Positions 49,501-58,678 are shown, numbered from the stretch's first letter. The stretch: DNA of 64,000 nt from Pipra filicauda (GCF_003945595.2 NW_024104761.1:360329-424328); one strand, 5' to 3'. Numbers and translations are program-made. Notes: generated by a model from the sequence alone, not told the origin.

Positions 49501-52295
49501 GCAGGAAGTGAGGCAGCAGTACAGAGTGGTGAGAGCCTCGGGGATTCACTAAAACCTCTTCAGGAAATCACCTTTAAACTCTTACCCCTGTCCCAAAAAG
49601 GTCTGTGTTCCCTAAAGGGTCGTGGTGCCCTCAGACCACACGTTTCTGTTGGTGGCCGTGGTTGAGAAGGCAGAGACAGAGTGTTTTCATACCAATGTCA
49701 TCGTGCTGAATGGGACCCAAAGGGGTGAATCAAGAGGAAAACAAAAGCCCTTTATTCACCATGAAGTAGATTTCCTCTTCTGCTTCAAAATAAAATACCA
49801 GTTGATTAAATAGGCAAATATTGCACAGTGATTTCTTTACAAGCAGAAATCAGGTCACCTTTGATGCCTCTGCTGTGGAATGTAAATGAAATGAAATTAA
49901 AATGTTGGAAATGGTTCTGTTTTCAGTGCTCAAAATTTAGATAAGATGTTCAGAGCAAGGACTTTCATCTCACTGCTCTCTCCAGCAGTAAGTCAGGGAG
50001 ACATTCCAAAAAAACCTCACTTGTTTCCTCCCTTTTTTGTGTGCAGTTTATCCAGTTTATCCAGTTTTATGGTGGAGTTTATCCAGCAAGCAGGACAAGT
50101 GGAATGGCAAGGCACAGGATGCCAGTTCAAAACATAAATTGTCCATTGCTGTTGCAACAAGTGGAATTATAAATAACTTCAAACAACAACAAACCAAACA
50201 CACCAAAATAGCACAAAAAACCCCCCTAAAACCCTCAAATGGCATCTTCAAAGGATGTTCTTAATGTGTGATAGTACAAATAACACAAATCTCAATTTCC
50301 CCCCCAGGGAGAAGTTGCTGAAGTGACTTTTGTGGGAGCAAACCCCCGGAACTCCGCGGAGAACGCGGTAAATGCGACGCAGCCACCCTGGAACTGGGGA
50401 TGTCTGGGATCAGTGGATGTTTAGTTAGTGCTTTTTCCTTTGCTGGGGGTTCAGAAGAAGGTGTGTGCTTTGGGAATTCCCACCACCAGAGTGCTTTTGG
50501 GGCAGAGAACTGAATTTGGCCACGCTGGGCTGTTCATGAATTCTTCCCACTGTTGAAGGCAAAGTCAACCCCGCCGTGTGTGAGGCCAGACACTCTCAGT
50601 GCCATCCAGTGCCATCCAGGCACAGCAAACGTGGGCTTTAGTCTCCATCCTGCCAGCTTGGTGCATTATTTTAATAAAACAAAGAAAATTAGAAAAGAAT
50701 TTGTCCCATCAATCCCCTTGCACAGACACTGATAGCAAATACCTCACCTATCTGTTCTCTTTTTAATGATAAGTTCTTTGCATCATTTATTAGCTGAACT
50801 GGGATTTGGCAGTGAAAGAGAAGTAAGTACCACAGTAAGTGCCAGTCAGTACCACGTTTGCCAGTGAAGCAGGCAGAAGCACAGGCCCTTCTCCACTTTA
50901 CAGTGACACAGGAGGTGGGCACACGCCTGTACCTGCAGCGTCTGGCTGACTCTGCTATTTTTATTCCAGACTGAACACAACTTCCTGACGGTGGAGAGGC
51001 ACACCAGCACTTCAGGCACCTGGCAAGTGGTGCAGAACGACGCCTCCTGGGACACCAGGTGGGTGCCCTGAGCAGATTTCACTGTTCCACAGGCTCCAGG
51101 GAGTAATTTAAACTTAGCCTGAAGGCCTTAATTTCAGAGCTCCCTGATTTCAGAGTCTTGACCCTGCAGTTGGTGCTTTCTGGGGATGGATCAGTCTGTA
51201 TTTGGGTGGTTAACTTGTCTAGACCACAAAAACTGGTGTTCCCCTTGGCTCTGGCAGCTGCAACGAAGGCTTAGAAGTTTGGGAAATGCAGAAGGAAGGG
51301 CAAGAATTACAGGAGGTTTGGGGTCCAGCTTGTTCATAGCCTGTATCCATCCGTCACACCATGTGGGTGAACAGGATGCCAAATGGAAAATAGGAGAGAC
51401 TCAGAGGATTTTCATCGGGAAAAGCTGTCTGGGTCTGTTGTACATCACAGAGGAGATACAGACAACAATTTACAAAGTTTGCAAGAAAGAAAAGTTGAGG
51501 TTAGGGATGTCAGTCCTCAGGGAAAATATCCATTAAGCAGCAAAGGTGGGGTCACCTTTCAGAGCTGCACCAAAAGTCAGTTTTTCATCCACTCATGTTT
51601 GTAATTATTAATTTCAATTTCAGTAAGACTGGTATGTGAAAAAAATTTATTCAAGATGTTTTGTTCAACCCCTTCCTTTAATTAAGGTCCTGAAATGGGG
51701 GTGCTTATCTCACTTGTAGTGAATACTCCTCCTCTTTGCTTAGCATTCCCCCTGCACAGGGAGGACTGAGCTGGTGAATGTTGCTCACGGGGTGATGTTG
51801 TACAGGGTTGTGATGTGGAGTTGGAAATGGAAGAACACAGGGGTAGAAATATCCTTCATCTACAAAAAAGACCCCTGACTTGTATCCCCATGTTTCCAGC
51901 TGTTTTTCAGCCCTGCTGGGTTTTGGCTTGGCTTGTTGGCTGCTGCTCTGGTAGCCTAAAAATACGAGGAAAGGTCAAAAGAAGCTCTTAAAATGTCCTT
52001 AACTGGAGTGCTTTCGTCTCATTCCACTTAGTGAGCTCTTGGGACACTGGAACAAGTGAAAAGTGGGGTTTCTTGCTGACTGCAGGTTTTTGGCTTGTTT
52101 GCTAGGTTTTACTGGACCAGAGGCTCCCTGAGTCAGAGCAATGTGACCATCGAGTGGCACATCCCTGCTGGCACAGAGCCGGGGACGTACCGGATCCGCT
52201 ACTTCGGGCACTACAAGAAGAGAGTGTTCCTCACCCGCACCATCACCGTTCCCTTTGAAGGCTCCTCCTCGGCCTTTGAAATCACAGTTCCATAG
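34429..52295 (+). CDS. ASAH2: Neutral ceramidase (21 coding exons)
   Basis: The spliced model encodes 782 residues; the human protein has 780. The enzyme hydrolyses ceramide to sphingosine and a fatty acid at neutral pH, on the plasma membrane or after release. It is a type II membrane protein: a signal anchor at about 13-37, a linker, then the zinc-dependent catalytic domain (to about 620) and a C-terminal immunoglobulin-like domain. Visible active-site features are HTHSGPAG (195-202), HPVSMNN with zinc ligand H304, GDVSPN with nucleophile S355, GEFT with E541, and VYTHY with Y580. These sit one residue later than in human. Sequons such as NMSD, NATH, NFTQ, NTTQ, NKTF and NVTI fit an extracellular protein. 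Exons 3-21 are firm; exon 2 and the exon 1 donor are the weak points. Confidence 0.95.
34560..35892 (+). other. ASAH2: ASAH2 intron 1
   Basis: No supported coding content. Contains an ATT-type microsatellite at 35380-35409. Confidence 0.6.
35380..35409 (+). repeat. TTAT/TTA microsatellite
   Basis: Short TTTA units followed by TTA units, in ASAH2 intron 1. Confidence 0.8.
35893..36038 (+). CDS. ASAH2: ASAH2 coding exon 2 (stalk/mucin-box position)
   Basis: Encodes about residues 44-92 between acceptor CTTCTGTAG (ends 35892) and donor GTTTCA at 36039. Phase 2 in and phase 1 out fit exons 1 and 3, and the resulting total length matches the family. The peptide is Pro/Gln-rich with few Ser/Thr, unlike the Ser/Thr-rich mucin box of mammals. 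A second frame through the same DNA is also open and reads more like a Ser/Thr/Pro linker, but I found no convincing splice sites for it. Treat as provisional. Confidence 0.5.
36140..36225 (+). CDS. ASAH2: ASAH2 coding exon 3
   Basis: Encodes residues 93-121, ending with the family block YLLGVGRADCTGPVAQVPL, the start of the catalytic domain. The acceptor is TTCTTACAG at 36139 and the donor is GTAAGC at 36226. Confidence 0.93.
36363..36468 (+). mobile_element. CR1 LINE 3' end
   Basis: GGCTTGGAGCAACCTGGTCT to CCACTCTGTGATCC, in ASAH2 intron 3. Confidence 0.85.
36612..36761 (+). CDS. ASAH2: ASAH2 coding exon 4
   Basis: Encodes residues 122-171: MGYANPEQAAGGLLTRLYSR through FVSADIGMVSQRVRLE, a block typical of neutral ceramidases. 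The acceptor is CCTTGCAG at 36611 and the donor is GTACGT at 36762. Confidence 0.95.
37371..37547 (+). CDS. ASAH2: ASAH2 coding exon 5 (zinc-site His)
   Basis: Encodes residues 172-230. It contains NVILSGTHTHSGPAGYFQYT, whose histidines at 195 and 197 correspond to the first zinc-site motif. The acceptor is CTCCTAG at 37370 and the donor is GTCAGT at 37548. Confidence 0.95.
37902..38029 (+). CDS. ASAH2: ASAH2 coding exon 6
   Basis: Encodes residues 231-272 plus two bases: SIDIAHENMKRGRLFINRG to QINRSPFSYLANPASERS. The acceptor is CTTTCCAG at 37901 and the donor is GTAAAA at 38030. Confidence 0.95.
38589..38666 (+). CDS. ASAH2: ASAH2 coding exon 7
   Basis: Encodes residues 273-298: RYSSNTDKEMVILKMVDEDG to ELGLI, with the last two bases starting Ser299. 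The acceptor is CATCCAG at 38588 and the donor is GTACTG at 38667. Confidence 0.95.
39081..39201 (+). CDS. ASAH2: ASAH2 coding exon 8 (second zinc His)
   Basis: Encodes residues 299-339: SWFAVHPVSMNNTNHLVNSD through EQDKNKGMLPGE. H304 corresponds to the second zinc ligand. The acceptor follows a run of C (CCCCCCCAG) at 39080 and the donor is GTGGGA at 39202. Confidence 0.95.
39202..40772 (+). other. ASAH2: ASAH2 intron 8
   Basis: Contains a sense CR1 fragment at 39478-39645. Nothing else is recognised. Confidence 0.85.
39478..39645 (+). mobile_element. CR1 LINE 3' end
   Basis: GAGGTGGTGGCTGTCTCATC to CCATTCCAGGATTCTATA, in ASAH2 intron 8. Confidence 0.85.
40773..40898 (+). CDS. ASAH2: ASAH2 coding exon 9 (catalytic Ser)
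   Basis: Encodes residues 340-381: GSFVAAFASSNLGDVSPNTR through SCDNPQSSCPVGG. S355 in GDVSPN is the nucleophile position of neutral ceramidases. The acceptor is TTTGGCAG at 40772 and the donor is GTGAGT at 40899. Confidence 0.95.
41108..41194 (+). CDS. ASAH2: ASAH2 coding exon 10
   Basis: Encodes residues 382-410: AAMCMAQGPGKDMFESTRII to YSRAR. The acceptor is CTCCACAG at 41107 and the donor is GTAAGT at 41195. Phase 0 at both ends. Confidence 0.94.
41195..42782 (+). other. ASAH2: ASAH2 intron 10
   Basis: AT-rich in its first part, with a short CR1-like tail near 41268-41305. No coding content is supported. Confidence 0.85.
41268..41305 (+). mobile_element. CR1 LINE tail, very short
   Basis: About 40 bases, GATCCCTTCCAGCTCAGGG followed by a TATTCTATATTC-like tail. 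Confidence 0.5.
42783..42887 (+). CDS. ASAH2: ASAH2 coding exon 11
   Basis: Encodes residues 411-445: ELYEKASQEVTGPLSSAHQW through NMSDVSVELNATHT, with two N-glycosylation sequons. The acceptor is TCCCTTAG at 42782 and the donor is GTGAGA at 42888. Confidence 0.95.
43019..43100 (+). CDS. ASAH2: ASAH2 coding exon 12
   Basis: Encodes residues 446-472 plus one base: VKTCKPALGHSFAAGTIDGV to FNFTQ. The acceptor is TGATCCAG at 43018 and the donor is GTAGCC at 43101. Confidence 0.94.
43592..43707 (+). CDS. ASAH2: ASAH2 coding exon 13
   Basis: Encodes residues 473-511: GAVEGDPFWDQIRDQLLGEP to CHKPKPILFSTGE. The acceptor is CCCTCAAG at 43591 and the donor is GTAAGG at 43708. Confidence 0.94.
44512..44690 (-). 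mobile_element. CR1 LINE fragment, degenerate
   Basis: Resembles the reverse complement of a CR1 3' region in the GGTTGCTCAGGGCCATGTCC and CAAGGATGGAGAGCCCTCAG blocks. Confidence 0.55.
45523..45797 (+). mobile_element. CR1 LINE 3' fragment
   Basis: From GTAGTGACAGGACGAGGGGG to CCATTCCATGATTCTGA, in ASAH2 intron 13. Confidence 0.9.
46222..46316 (+). CDS. ASAH2: ASAH2 coding exon 14 (zinc-site Glu)
   Basis: Encodes residues 512-542 plus two bases: MTWPHPWHPDVVDVQIAAIG to VPGEF. E541 corresponds to the zinc-ligand glutamate. The acceptor is CCCCCTCAG at 46221 and the donor is GTGGGT at 46317. Confidence 0.95.
46893..47172 (+). mobile_element. CR1 LINE 3' fragment (second subfamily)
   Basis: From CCAGGGAACAAGGGACAGGA to AATGATTCTGGGATTTTA. 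Ends about 40 bases before the ASAH2 exon 15 acceptor. Confidence 0.8.
47211..47250 (+). CDS. ASAH2: ASAH2 coding exon 15 (40-base microexon)
   Basis: Encodes residues 543-556, TTMSGRRLREAVTS, completing the GEFTTMSGRR block. It is only 40 bases long but has a good acceptor (TGCCCTAG at 47210) and donor (GTAAGC at 47251), and it is needed for frame. Confidence 0.94.
47921..48020 (+). repeat. Imperfect AAT/ACA-type microsatellite
   Basis: AAT, GAT and ACA triplets over about 100 bases, ending some 46 bases before ASAH2 exon 16. Confidence 0.75.
48067..48162 (+). CDS. ASAH2: ASAH2 coding exon 16 (zinc-site Tyr)
   Basis: Encodes residues 557-588: EFDSHGTPGMNVVIAGLCNV to YEEYQ. Y580 in VYTHY corresponds to the tyrosine of the zinc site. 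The acceptor is CTTTCTCAG at 48066 and the donor is GTAAAT at 48163. Confidence 0.95.
48723..48818 (+). CDS. ASAH2: ASAH2 coding exon 17
   Basis: Encodes residues 589-620: VQRYEAASTIYGPHTLSAYI to LARAIAT, the end of the catalytic domain. The acceptor is CTTCGCCAG at 48722 and the donor is GTAATC at 48819. Confidence 0.95.
49379..49528 (+). CDS. ASAH2: ASAH2 coding exon 18
   Basis: Encodes residues 621-670: NTTQDLPRGPEPPFFNIGNL through FGDVLQEVRQQYRV, the link into the C-terminal immunoglobulin-like domain. The acceptor is TTCTCCCAG at 49378 and the donor is GTGAGA at 49529. Confidence 0.95.
50308..50367 (+). CDS. ASAH2: ASAH2 coding exon 19
   Basis: Encodes residues 671-690: GEVAEVTFVGANPRNSAENA. 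The acceptor follows a C-rich tract (CCCCCCAG at 50307) and the donor is GTAAAT at 50368. Confidence 0.94.
50970..51058 (+). CDS. ASAH2: ASAH2 coding exon 20
   Basis: Encodes residues 691-719 plus two bases: TEHNFLTVERHTSTSGTWQV to NDASWDT. The acceptor is TTATTCCAG at 50969 and the donor is GTGGGT at 51059. Confidence 0.95.
52106..52295 (+). CDS. ASAH2: ASAH2 coding exon 21 (C-terminus, stop)
   Basis: Encodes residues 720-782 and the TAG stop at 52293-52295. It contains RFYWTRGSLSQSNVTIEWHI and YRIRYFGHYKK, typical of the C-terminal domain. The acceptor is GTTTGCTAG at 52105. Confidence 0.95.
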
Positions 52296-52339
52296 CTGAT
52301 CTCAGGCATTAAAGGAATTGTTTCCCTTGAGCAGTAGGT

Positions 52340-52440
52340 TTGATAGCTGGGGGGTTCCGTGCAGGGCCAGGAGTTGGACTTGGATGATCGTCGTGGGTCC
52401 CTTCCGGCTCAGGATATTCTGTGATTTTGTGATATTCTGG
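52340..52440 (+). mobile_element. CR1 LINE tail inside the ASAH2 3' UTR
   Basis: GGGCCAGGAGTTGGACTTGG, then CTTCCGGCTCAGGATATTCT, then a GTGATTTTGTGATATTCTGG tail. Confidence 0.8.
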
Positions 52441-52631
52441 AAGGGTTTTTTTGTGGCACCTGTGGCTCTGTACATCATTGCTGTCCCTCCAGTGCTGCTG
52501 GTCATCCTTTGCTTTGCATAGCTCAGCTTCCTGCAAAGTTTTGGCTTTTAGCTGCAGTTCAGTCTCCTCGTGTGTTCTCATTCAAGCCGTTCCTGTCCTG
52601 GCCAGATCTCACTGCAGTTGATTCTTATTGT

Positions 52632-52637
52632 AATAAA
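52632..52637 (+). promoter_or_regulatory. ASAH2: Candidate poly(A) signal of ASAH2
   Basis: A perfect AATAAA lies 337 bases after the stop codon; T-rich sequence follows at once. Confidence 0.6.
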
Positions 52638-52989
52638 AGATGTAGCTTTTTCTTCAGTCATTAAACAAGCTCATATTGATGGTGAATAGGATCTCTCTGA
52701 GGGAATTAGTGCATATTGGGAGCTAATCCAGGCCATAAAATAGTCCATAAAATTGAGCCCAGTCCATAAAACTGGACAGAGCTGCTGAATTCCCAAGGCA
52801 TCAGAAGGGAAGATTCCTCAAGCGTGCTTGAAGTGCAAAGCTGACCTCTTAGGATGACAAAGGGTTAAATAGGATAGATATTCATCAGGAAGGCTGGAAT
52901 ATCATTTCATTTAATCCTTTGGAGGATTACAGCAGCACCACGGGAACAGAATTGCCCACAGCTCTCCATAAATCAGGGGTTCCAGTTTC

Positions 52990-54900
52990 AGAGGTGCATT
53001 TAACTGTAGGCCTAAATGATCTATGGGAATTCTTTTCTTTTTACCCGTGTATCTTATTTTGTACTTATTACCTATCTGTACTTTTCAACTGAAATGACTT
53101 TTGTAACACAGCTGGGAGTTGTCATCAGCAAAGCAACACAAGCAGCACCTGATGCTAAGAGAGCTCCATCCTTTCCTCCAGAACACCAGGAGCTGACAGA
53201 ACCATTGGGGAAATGGATCGGTTGTATCATGGAATTAATACCCCTCCTGACCCAGATGAGAATATGACAGTAGCATTTTGGAACATGTTAACGTGTAATT
53301 TGATCAGAATTGTTAGTAGTATATAGATAGTATGTAGCATACCCTGTTATGAAATAGAACTGTTATAGATTTTTTGTTATTGGCATAAAGGTTATAGAGA
53401 TTGATAATTCCAGAATTCTTAGCACACTTTTGCAAAGCGAGAAGGGGGACAGCCCTCTTCTATTGACCTGCCAAAGTGTTTCATGGGTTGGAGTCTTTTG
53501 CACACAGGTGCTCTCTGGGTATCTGCATGATGGAGGAGGCCTTGGGAAGAAGCTGGTTCTTCAGAACAAGGTTGGTGTTGTTCCTGCAGGTGACTGTGAC
53601 AACACCAGAAGTTGTAGCTAACAGTCTCTTCAGTATTATTAAAGTACAATCTTTTAGTACTTTTAAGGCACATAATTTTAGAAGTTAAGAGGTATATAAG
53701 TTATAGAGGGTAAGAATTTAAGTATGTGTTGTATGACCTTTGGATTACTCACGAAGTATTGGTAAGGGAAAGTTAATCTATCTGGTTAATTTTATCTGTT
53801 TGGTTGAGAAACTTTGACATTATAAGGTACTAGAGAATAATTATGGTTTCTTAGTTCATAAAACCCAGTACAATGGAATTGAAAAGTGTGTCTGAGTGAA
53901 AGTTTGTTTGATGGTGGCCACCGTGTGACAGTGAATGAGTGAAAGCGATGTGTGTGTGTGAATATATGAACAAATACACAAACAACTTGGACACAAACAC
54001 CTGAAATAAAAACAGAAGACACATAACCCGAAGTTGAATGAAGTTCCATTTGCAGAAGTGTTTTTAGATTGAATAAAAGCTTTCAAGAATAAGCCCTATA
54101 TTTAGAAACATCTTTAAGCACAGAGTTAAGAGCACAAACTTTGAGATCAATAGGTTGTTAAGTTTGTTAATGGTAGTGGTGTTATTATATGTAATTGTGT
54201 TTGTTAATGTGTTGTAGGTATGATGAGGAATGTTGCAGGAATGCAGGAAAAATTGTTCAAAGCAGAACTGGGGAACTGTGGCCAGAACAGAGAGATTTCT
54301 CTGACCAGTTTTTCCTGCCCTCTGTAGGCCTTGCTTGCCATGGAAGTGCCAGGCGTGTGTTGTTTGTACTCATAGGCTGGGTGAAAATCTGGGATGTTGG
54401 TACTTGTTAGCTGGGTGTCTGATTATAAGGTTTGAGAACATAATATGTTTATAGAAAGAAAACCTTGAGAAACTGAAGATAATGAAACACCTGCAGATTT
54501 AGTAAAACTCTAAAAGCAGATGAATTAGAAAGAGGTTTCTATGCCAAGGATGATTTCAGAGGGTGTGGACAGAACATCAGGTCCAATGAACTGGGGCCAT
54601 GAGACGTGTGCACAGACTGAGCTATCCCATCACCTTGTTGGGAGCATGTACCCCAAACAAACTAAACTGTATCAAAGTGAACTGATTGAAATAATAAATG
54701 GACATATTGCCCATCCTAAGGGTCTGTGAGCAATCTGGTCACACCTCTCCATCAATGAACAAGTCATCAAGTCAAGGTAACTTTGTCTCTTCTGTAGAAC
54801 CCCAATTTTGGAACTCTGTCTCTGGAATTGGGTGTGCCTTTGAAAAGACAGACTACTGTGAGATTTGCTGGGTCTTCTCCTGTTCCATTCTCGAGCCCAG
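52990..54900. other. AT-rich segment, possibly an old LTR-type insertion
   Basis: Base composition changes sharply after ASAH2 and the stretch lacks CR1 blocks. It has an AATAAA near 54690 followed by a region that could be a transcript end. I could not find paired long direct repeats, a primer-binding site or a recognisable retroviral gene. The assignment is a guess from texture, and the boundaries are approximate. Confidence 0.25.
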
Positions 54901-57900
54901 CTCTGCCAGGGCTGCTGCCCTGAGCCAGCTCCATCCCTGCCCTGTCTCTTAGGCTGCTGGCTGGAAGGATTTGGTTTGCCTCGAGAGCTGGGGGATTTGC
55001 TGCAGCCACTGGCAGGAGTTGCTGGGCTGGAGCTGCTTCCCTCTGCTTCTTCCCCTGGCTCCAGGGGCAGGCAGGGGGGAGGCAGCTCTGGTGGGGAGGA
55101 TGGGGTTGTTTTCTCTGCTTTATTTTGTCTCCAGAGATATTCTTCCCATTAATCCAAACTGACTCCGTCTCCTAACTCTCTGAAGAGGTTTTCTGCTTTT
55201 TGTGGGAGGGTAAGGTTTGGATTCTAACTATAGAAGAGCCAACAAAATAATTGACACAAAGGCTTCATGGCAAGCAAATGGTGTCTCCCAAACTCTTTGT
55301 ACTTCAAATAGATGCCTTTATTCTTATTTTTTCTTATTGGTAGGTGTTTAATAGCCTGTCTACAGTTATTTATTTTGGCTTCTCTTTTTTATTTGTTACA
55401 GAGTTGATGTGACTGACTTCTTTTTGAAATCCAGCAGTGCTCTCAAGGATATTTCCCCCCCACTCCTGGCCTTGTGCAGGGCTGTTGAGTCCGTGTGTGC
55501 CACTGTTCTTGTCCCAGGGGGACCGAGTGACATTTGGAACCAAACCTGGGTCCTTGGGACCGAGCCCAGAACTGATCCTGTTCATGACCCACAAGGGATG
55601 AAACTGTTCTGCAAGCCCAGTTTGCAGAGCAGGAGCTTTGCAATAATCAGCAGTGAGCACAGGAATTCATTCCCCCGAAATGTTCTGGGAAGGTTCTGTG
55701 TGTGCCAGCCCTGCTTCCTCCCCAGTGTGCCCTCCTTTGTGCTCCTCTGCCTCAAGGCCAGGGCTGGCTTTGGCCCTGCCCTTGTCCAGGCAGGAGTGCC
55801 CGTGGGCAGTGGTTTGTCAGCAGTGGGCACAGCTCCCAGGGGCTGTTCTGGCTTTGGCCCTGCCCTTGTTCAGGCAGGAGTGCCCGTGGGCAGTGGGTTT
55901 GTCAGCAGTGGGCACAGCTCCCAGGGGCTGTTCTGGCTGGGCACACGTTGGCACAGGGGTACTGCAGTCCCAAGGACTTGGCTTGGGGCTTTTCAGGAAG
56001 GGCCAGGAAGACTTTCTTTGGCCACTTTTGCCATTCCTGAAAGTGAAATCTCTTCACTTAAACTTCTCTTAATAAACTGTCCAATTTTTTATTCCCCCCG
56101 GAGTGAAGCTCCCAATTTTGGATGCCAGGGTGCTGCCAGCTTTATTTGCCCAGCTGGGAGCAGTGTCTGTACAGGTTCCCAGTGTCTCCTGTCCTTGTCC
56201 TTTCTCAGTTGGGAAGTGAGCTGCTCTCCTCCCCTCTGACTCTGCCCTGGTCCCCAGCACCTGCTGAAGTTCAAGAGAGCAGCAGCTTAGGCCAAAGGTG
56301 TTCCTGCCCTTTATCTGCTCCCCCCTCCAGCCATGGCCCTGGCAGGGAGAGCCAGCTCTGAGCTCCCAAATCTGCAGTGCCCAGGCAGGTGACCCGGAGC
56401 AGCTGAGGGCTCTGGTGGGCTCACACTGTCAGCTTTGCTTCTCCATTGGCTTGGCTGGTTCCTGTTAGGAGAAGGTTTGTTTTTTTTCCTCCACTGTAAT
56501 AATTCAGGGAAATCCTGAGATATGACTTAAGAAAGAAAGTCATGAACTATTGCAATAAATGTGAATCTGAGAGTGCCTAAAAGCTGTTGCTGAATTCCAT
56601 TTCCAGGGACTGTCCTGGTGGGGATACTCCAGAATTGCAGCTTTGATGTTTCCAAAGGAGCCTGTGGTACTTCTTGTTTCCTGTGCTGGGCTTTCCTTGA
56701 ACAGTGCCCAGGGAGGGGAGCAGCAACAGCTTCACTTGGAAGTGGACTCTGGTTTTTGAGAACACCCTAAGCTCAGTGTGGTTTTGGTATCACTCAGTAC
56801 TTATTTTATTTGCCATTTGCCTTAAATTGTATACACCTTTGAAGTGCCAGCTGTGTTTTGAAGACATTCTTACAGTTGTTTCAAGTGAAACTTGGAATGC
56901 TACACATTTAGAAAGAGATGATTTTCCTGTGAATAAACTACTAAAACAAAGGGGGGGAGTGAGGAAAGCCAAGTTCAGGAGATAACCTTACCAACTGGTT
57001 TTGGAAGTTGTTTACCTAAATAGCCCAAATTGGTTTGAGCTGCAGCACAAATGTGGGGGAGAAGGAGAGGTTTTGTATTTTGACAGTTCTTGAAGTTTTT
57101 TGCAGGGACTACTGCCAGGTTCTCTTTGAAGTCCAAACCCCATTAGCACGGGGAAATGTGTGTTTGGCTTTAGAGATAGAAGGAGTGTGTATTTATCTTT
57201 GAACTGTAGGAATGCTTCTATGTATTTGAATTTTAAATTGCACGTGAAGCAGAAATATGTTTGTGTTTTACAGGTTCTATTTTCATAAAAATAGAAATGC
57301 ATCATTGGATCTTACTCCTCTGAGGGCAAAGCACCAGCCTGATCATTTCTTAGTCCCTCAAACCCAGTGCCATGAGCTCAGAGGGGTGTTTGGGTGCAAA
57401 TGTGGTGAGTGGTGGTGGCCCCCGGGAGCTGTGACCAGCTGGAAATGGGGGTGTGTGTGTGCAGAGCTGGGCTGGATCCCTTGGGATTTGGCTCCCAGAT
57501 CCCCCCCAGCCTTCAGGGAAACCAGAGGGCACAGAACCCTGAGGGAAGGGAGTCCCATCTGCAGAAGGGTTTTTAGGTTGGGGAAGAGCTCTCCAGAACA
57601 AAGCCTGTGTTCAAAACACCTTCAGGCAAAAGTTAAAGGAGCACAAACCCTGAAGTCATCACGTTATGAAGTTTGGTTCCAAACCATTTGCTTCTCAGTC
57701 AGTTTTAATGAAGTGTTAAAAGGAGAACTTAAATAAGGTTAATTTCTGATGGAGAATAATGGGAAGAAGTGAACTGGTTTGTTTAAGTTCACTAAACATG
57801 TTTTCTATCAGTCCATGGTTATTTAATTGAGCATTGTTTGGAATTTTTTCTTTTTGCATTCGTTCCTGGTGTGCTTTTCTCTATCTAAGGGATGGTTGGA

Positions 57901-58240
57901 GGTCTTTGTGATTGGTTGGATGTTTTTAATGTCAGTGCTAGGTTGGGGTGGACAGTCACTGTAACAGGATTTAGAGTTTGGTGCATTTTATTCTGCGTGC
58001 CCTGTTTGATGTCTCGTGTTCAGCGAGTGCCTGGGCAGAGTTTGTGCCAAGCCTTTGTTTTTCCAGTGAAAACCCAAAGGGGGAATTGCAGTTGCAGCTT
58101 TGCCCTTGAGCTGCAGCTGGAGCCTGGCCAAAGAACAGGGCAAACCTCCCTGGGGAAGGAAGGGGCAGCCAGAGAAGAGAAGCAGCTGCAGCCAGAAAGG
58201 GGGGTTTGGGGGGGAGAAGAGCTGCTGGGACCCAGCAAGG
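54901..58240. other. Non-coding region downstream of ASAH2
   Basis: No supported gene. It includes the 84-bp duplication and, at its right edge, sequence (GGCTCTGGAGGGCTCTGGGG) from which the adjoining 20-bp array seems to have grown. Confidence 0.6.
55766..55935 (+). repeat. Tandem duplication, unit 84-85 bp
   Basis: The block starting GGCTTTGGCCCTGCCCTTGT occurs at 55766 and again at 55850. The two copies differ by a few bases, including one inserted G. A partial third start follows. Confidence 0.9.
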
Positions 58241-58244
58241 GGCT

Positions 58245-58678
58245 CTGGAGGGCTCTGGGGTCCCTGTAGGGGCTCTGGGGTCTCTGTAGGGAATCTGGGG
58301 TCTCTGTAGGGAATCTGGGGTCCCTATAATGGCTCTGGGGTCTCTGTAGGGGCTCTGGGGTCTTCCTAATGGCTCTGGGGTCCCTCTCAAGGCTCTGGGG
58401 TCCCTCTCGTGGCTCTGGGGTCCCTCTCATGGCTCTGGGGTCCCTATAATGGCTCTGGGGTCCCTATCGTGTTTCTGGGGTCCCTCTCATGGTTCTGGGG
58501 TCCCTATCGTGGCTCTGGGGTCCCTATAGTGGCTCTGGGGTCCCTATAATGGCTCTGGGGTCCCTATAGTGGCTCTGGGGTCTCTGTTATGGCTCTGGGG
58601 TCCCTCTCATGGTTCTGGGGTCCCTCTCATGGTTCTGGGGTCCCTCTCATGGTTCTGGGGTCCCTATTGTGGCTCTGG
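58245..58678 (+). repeat. 20-bp minisatellite, about 21 units
   Basis: Unit GGCTCTGGGGTCCCTATAAT, with variants in the last eight bases (CTCTCAT, CTATCGT, CTGTAGG). The period is almost exactly 20 throughout, with very few indels, so the copies are probably recent. Confidence 0.95.

Larger units (their letters stand above)
49529..52105 (+). other. ASAH2: ASAH2 introns 18-20
   Basis: These are three introns of roughly 0.6-1 kb, interrupted by exons 19 and 20. I see no repeats or RNA genes that I can name. Confidence 0.7.
52296..52660 (+). other. ASAH2: ASAH2 3' UTR
   Basis: This short 3' UTR ends shortly after AATAAA at 52632-52637. About a quarter of it (near 52340-52440) is a CR1 tail in the sense orientation. 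Confidence 0.65.

Noticed and set aside
49788..49800. AAAATAAAATACC in ASAH2 intron 18 as a premature poly(A) site
   Set aside because: The AT-rich context makes such matches common, and the downstream exons 19-21 are intact and in frame.
55409..56239. Open frame of 276 codons downstream of ASAH2
   Set aside because: No recognisable domain, no splice or promoter support. Its length depends on the 84-bp tandem duplication, and composition is like the surrounding non-coding DNA.
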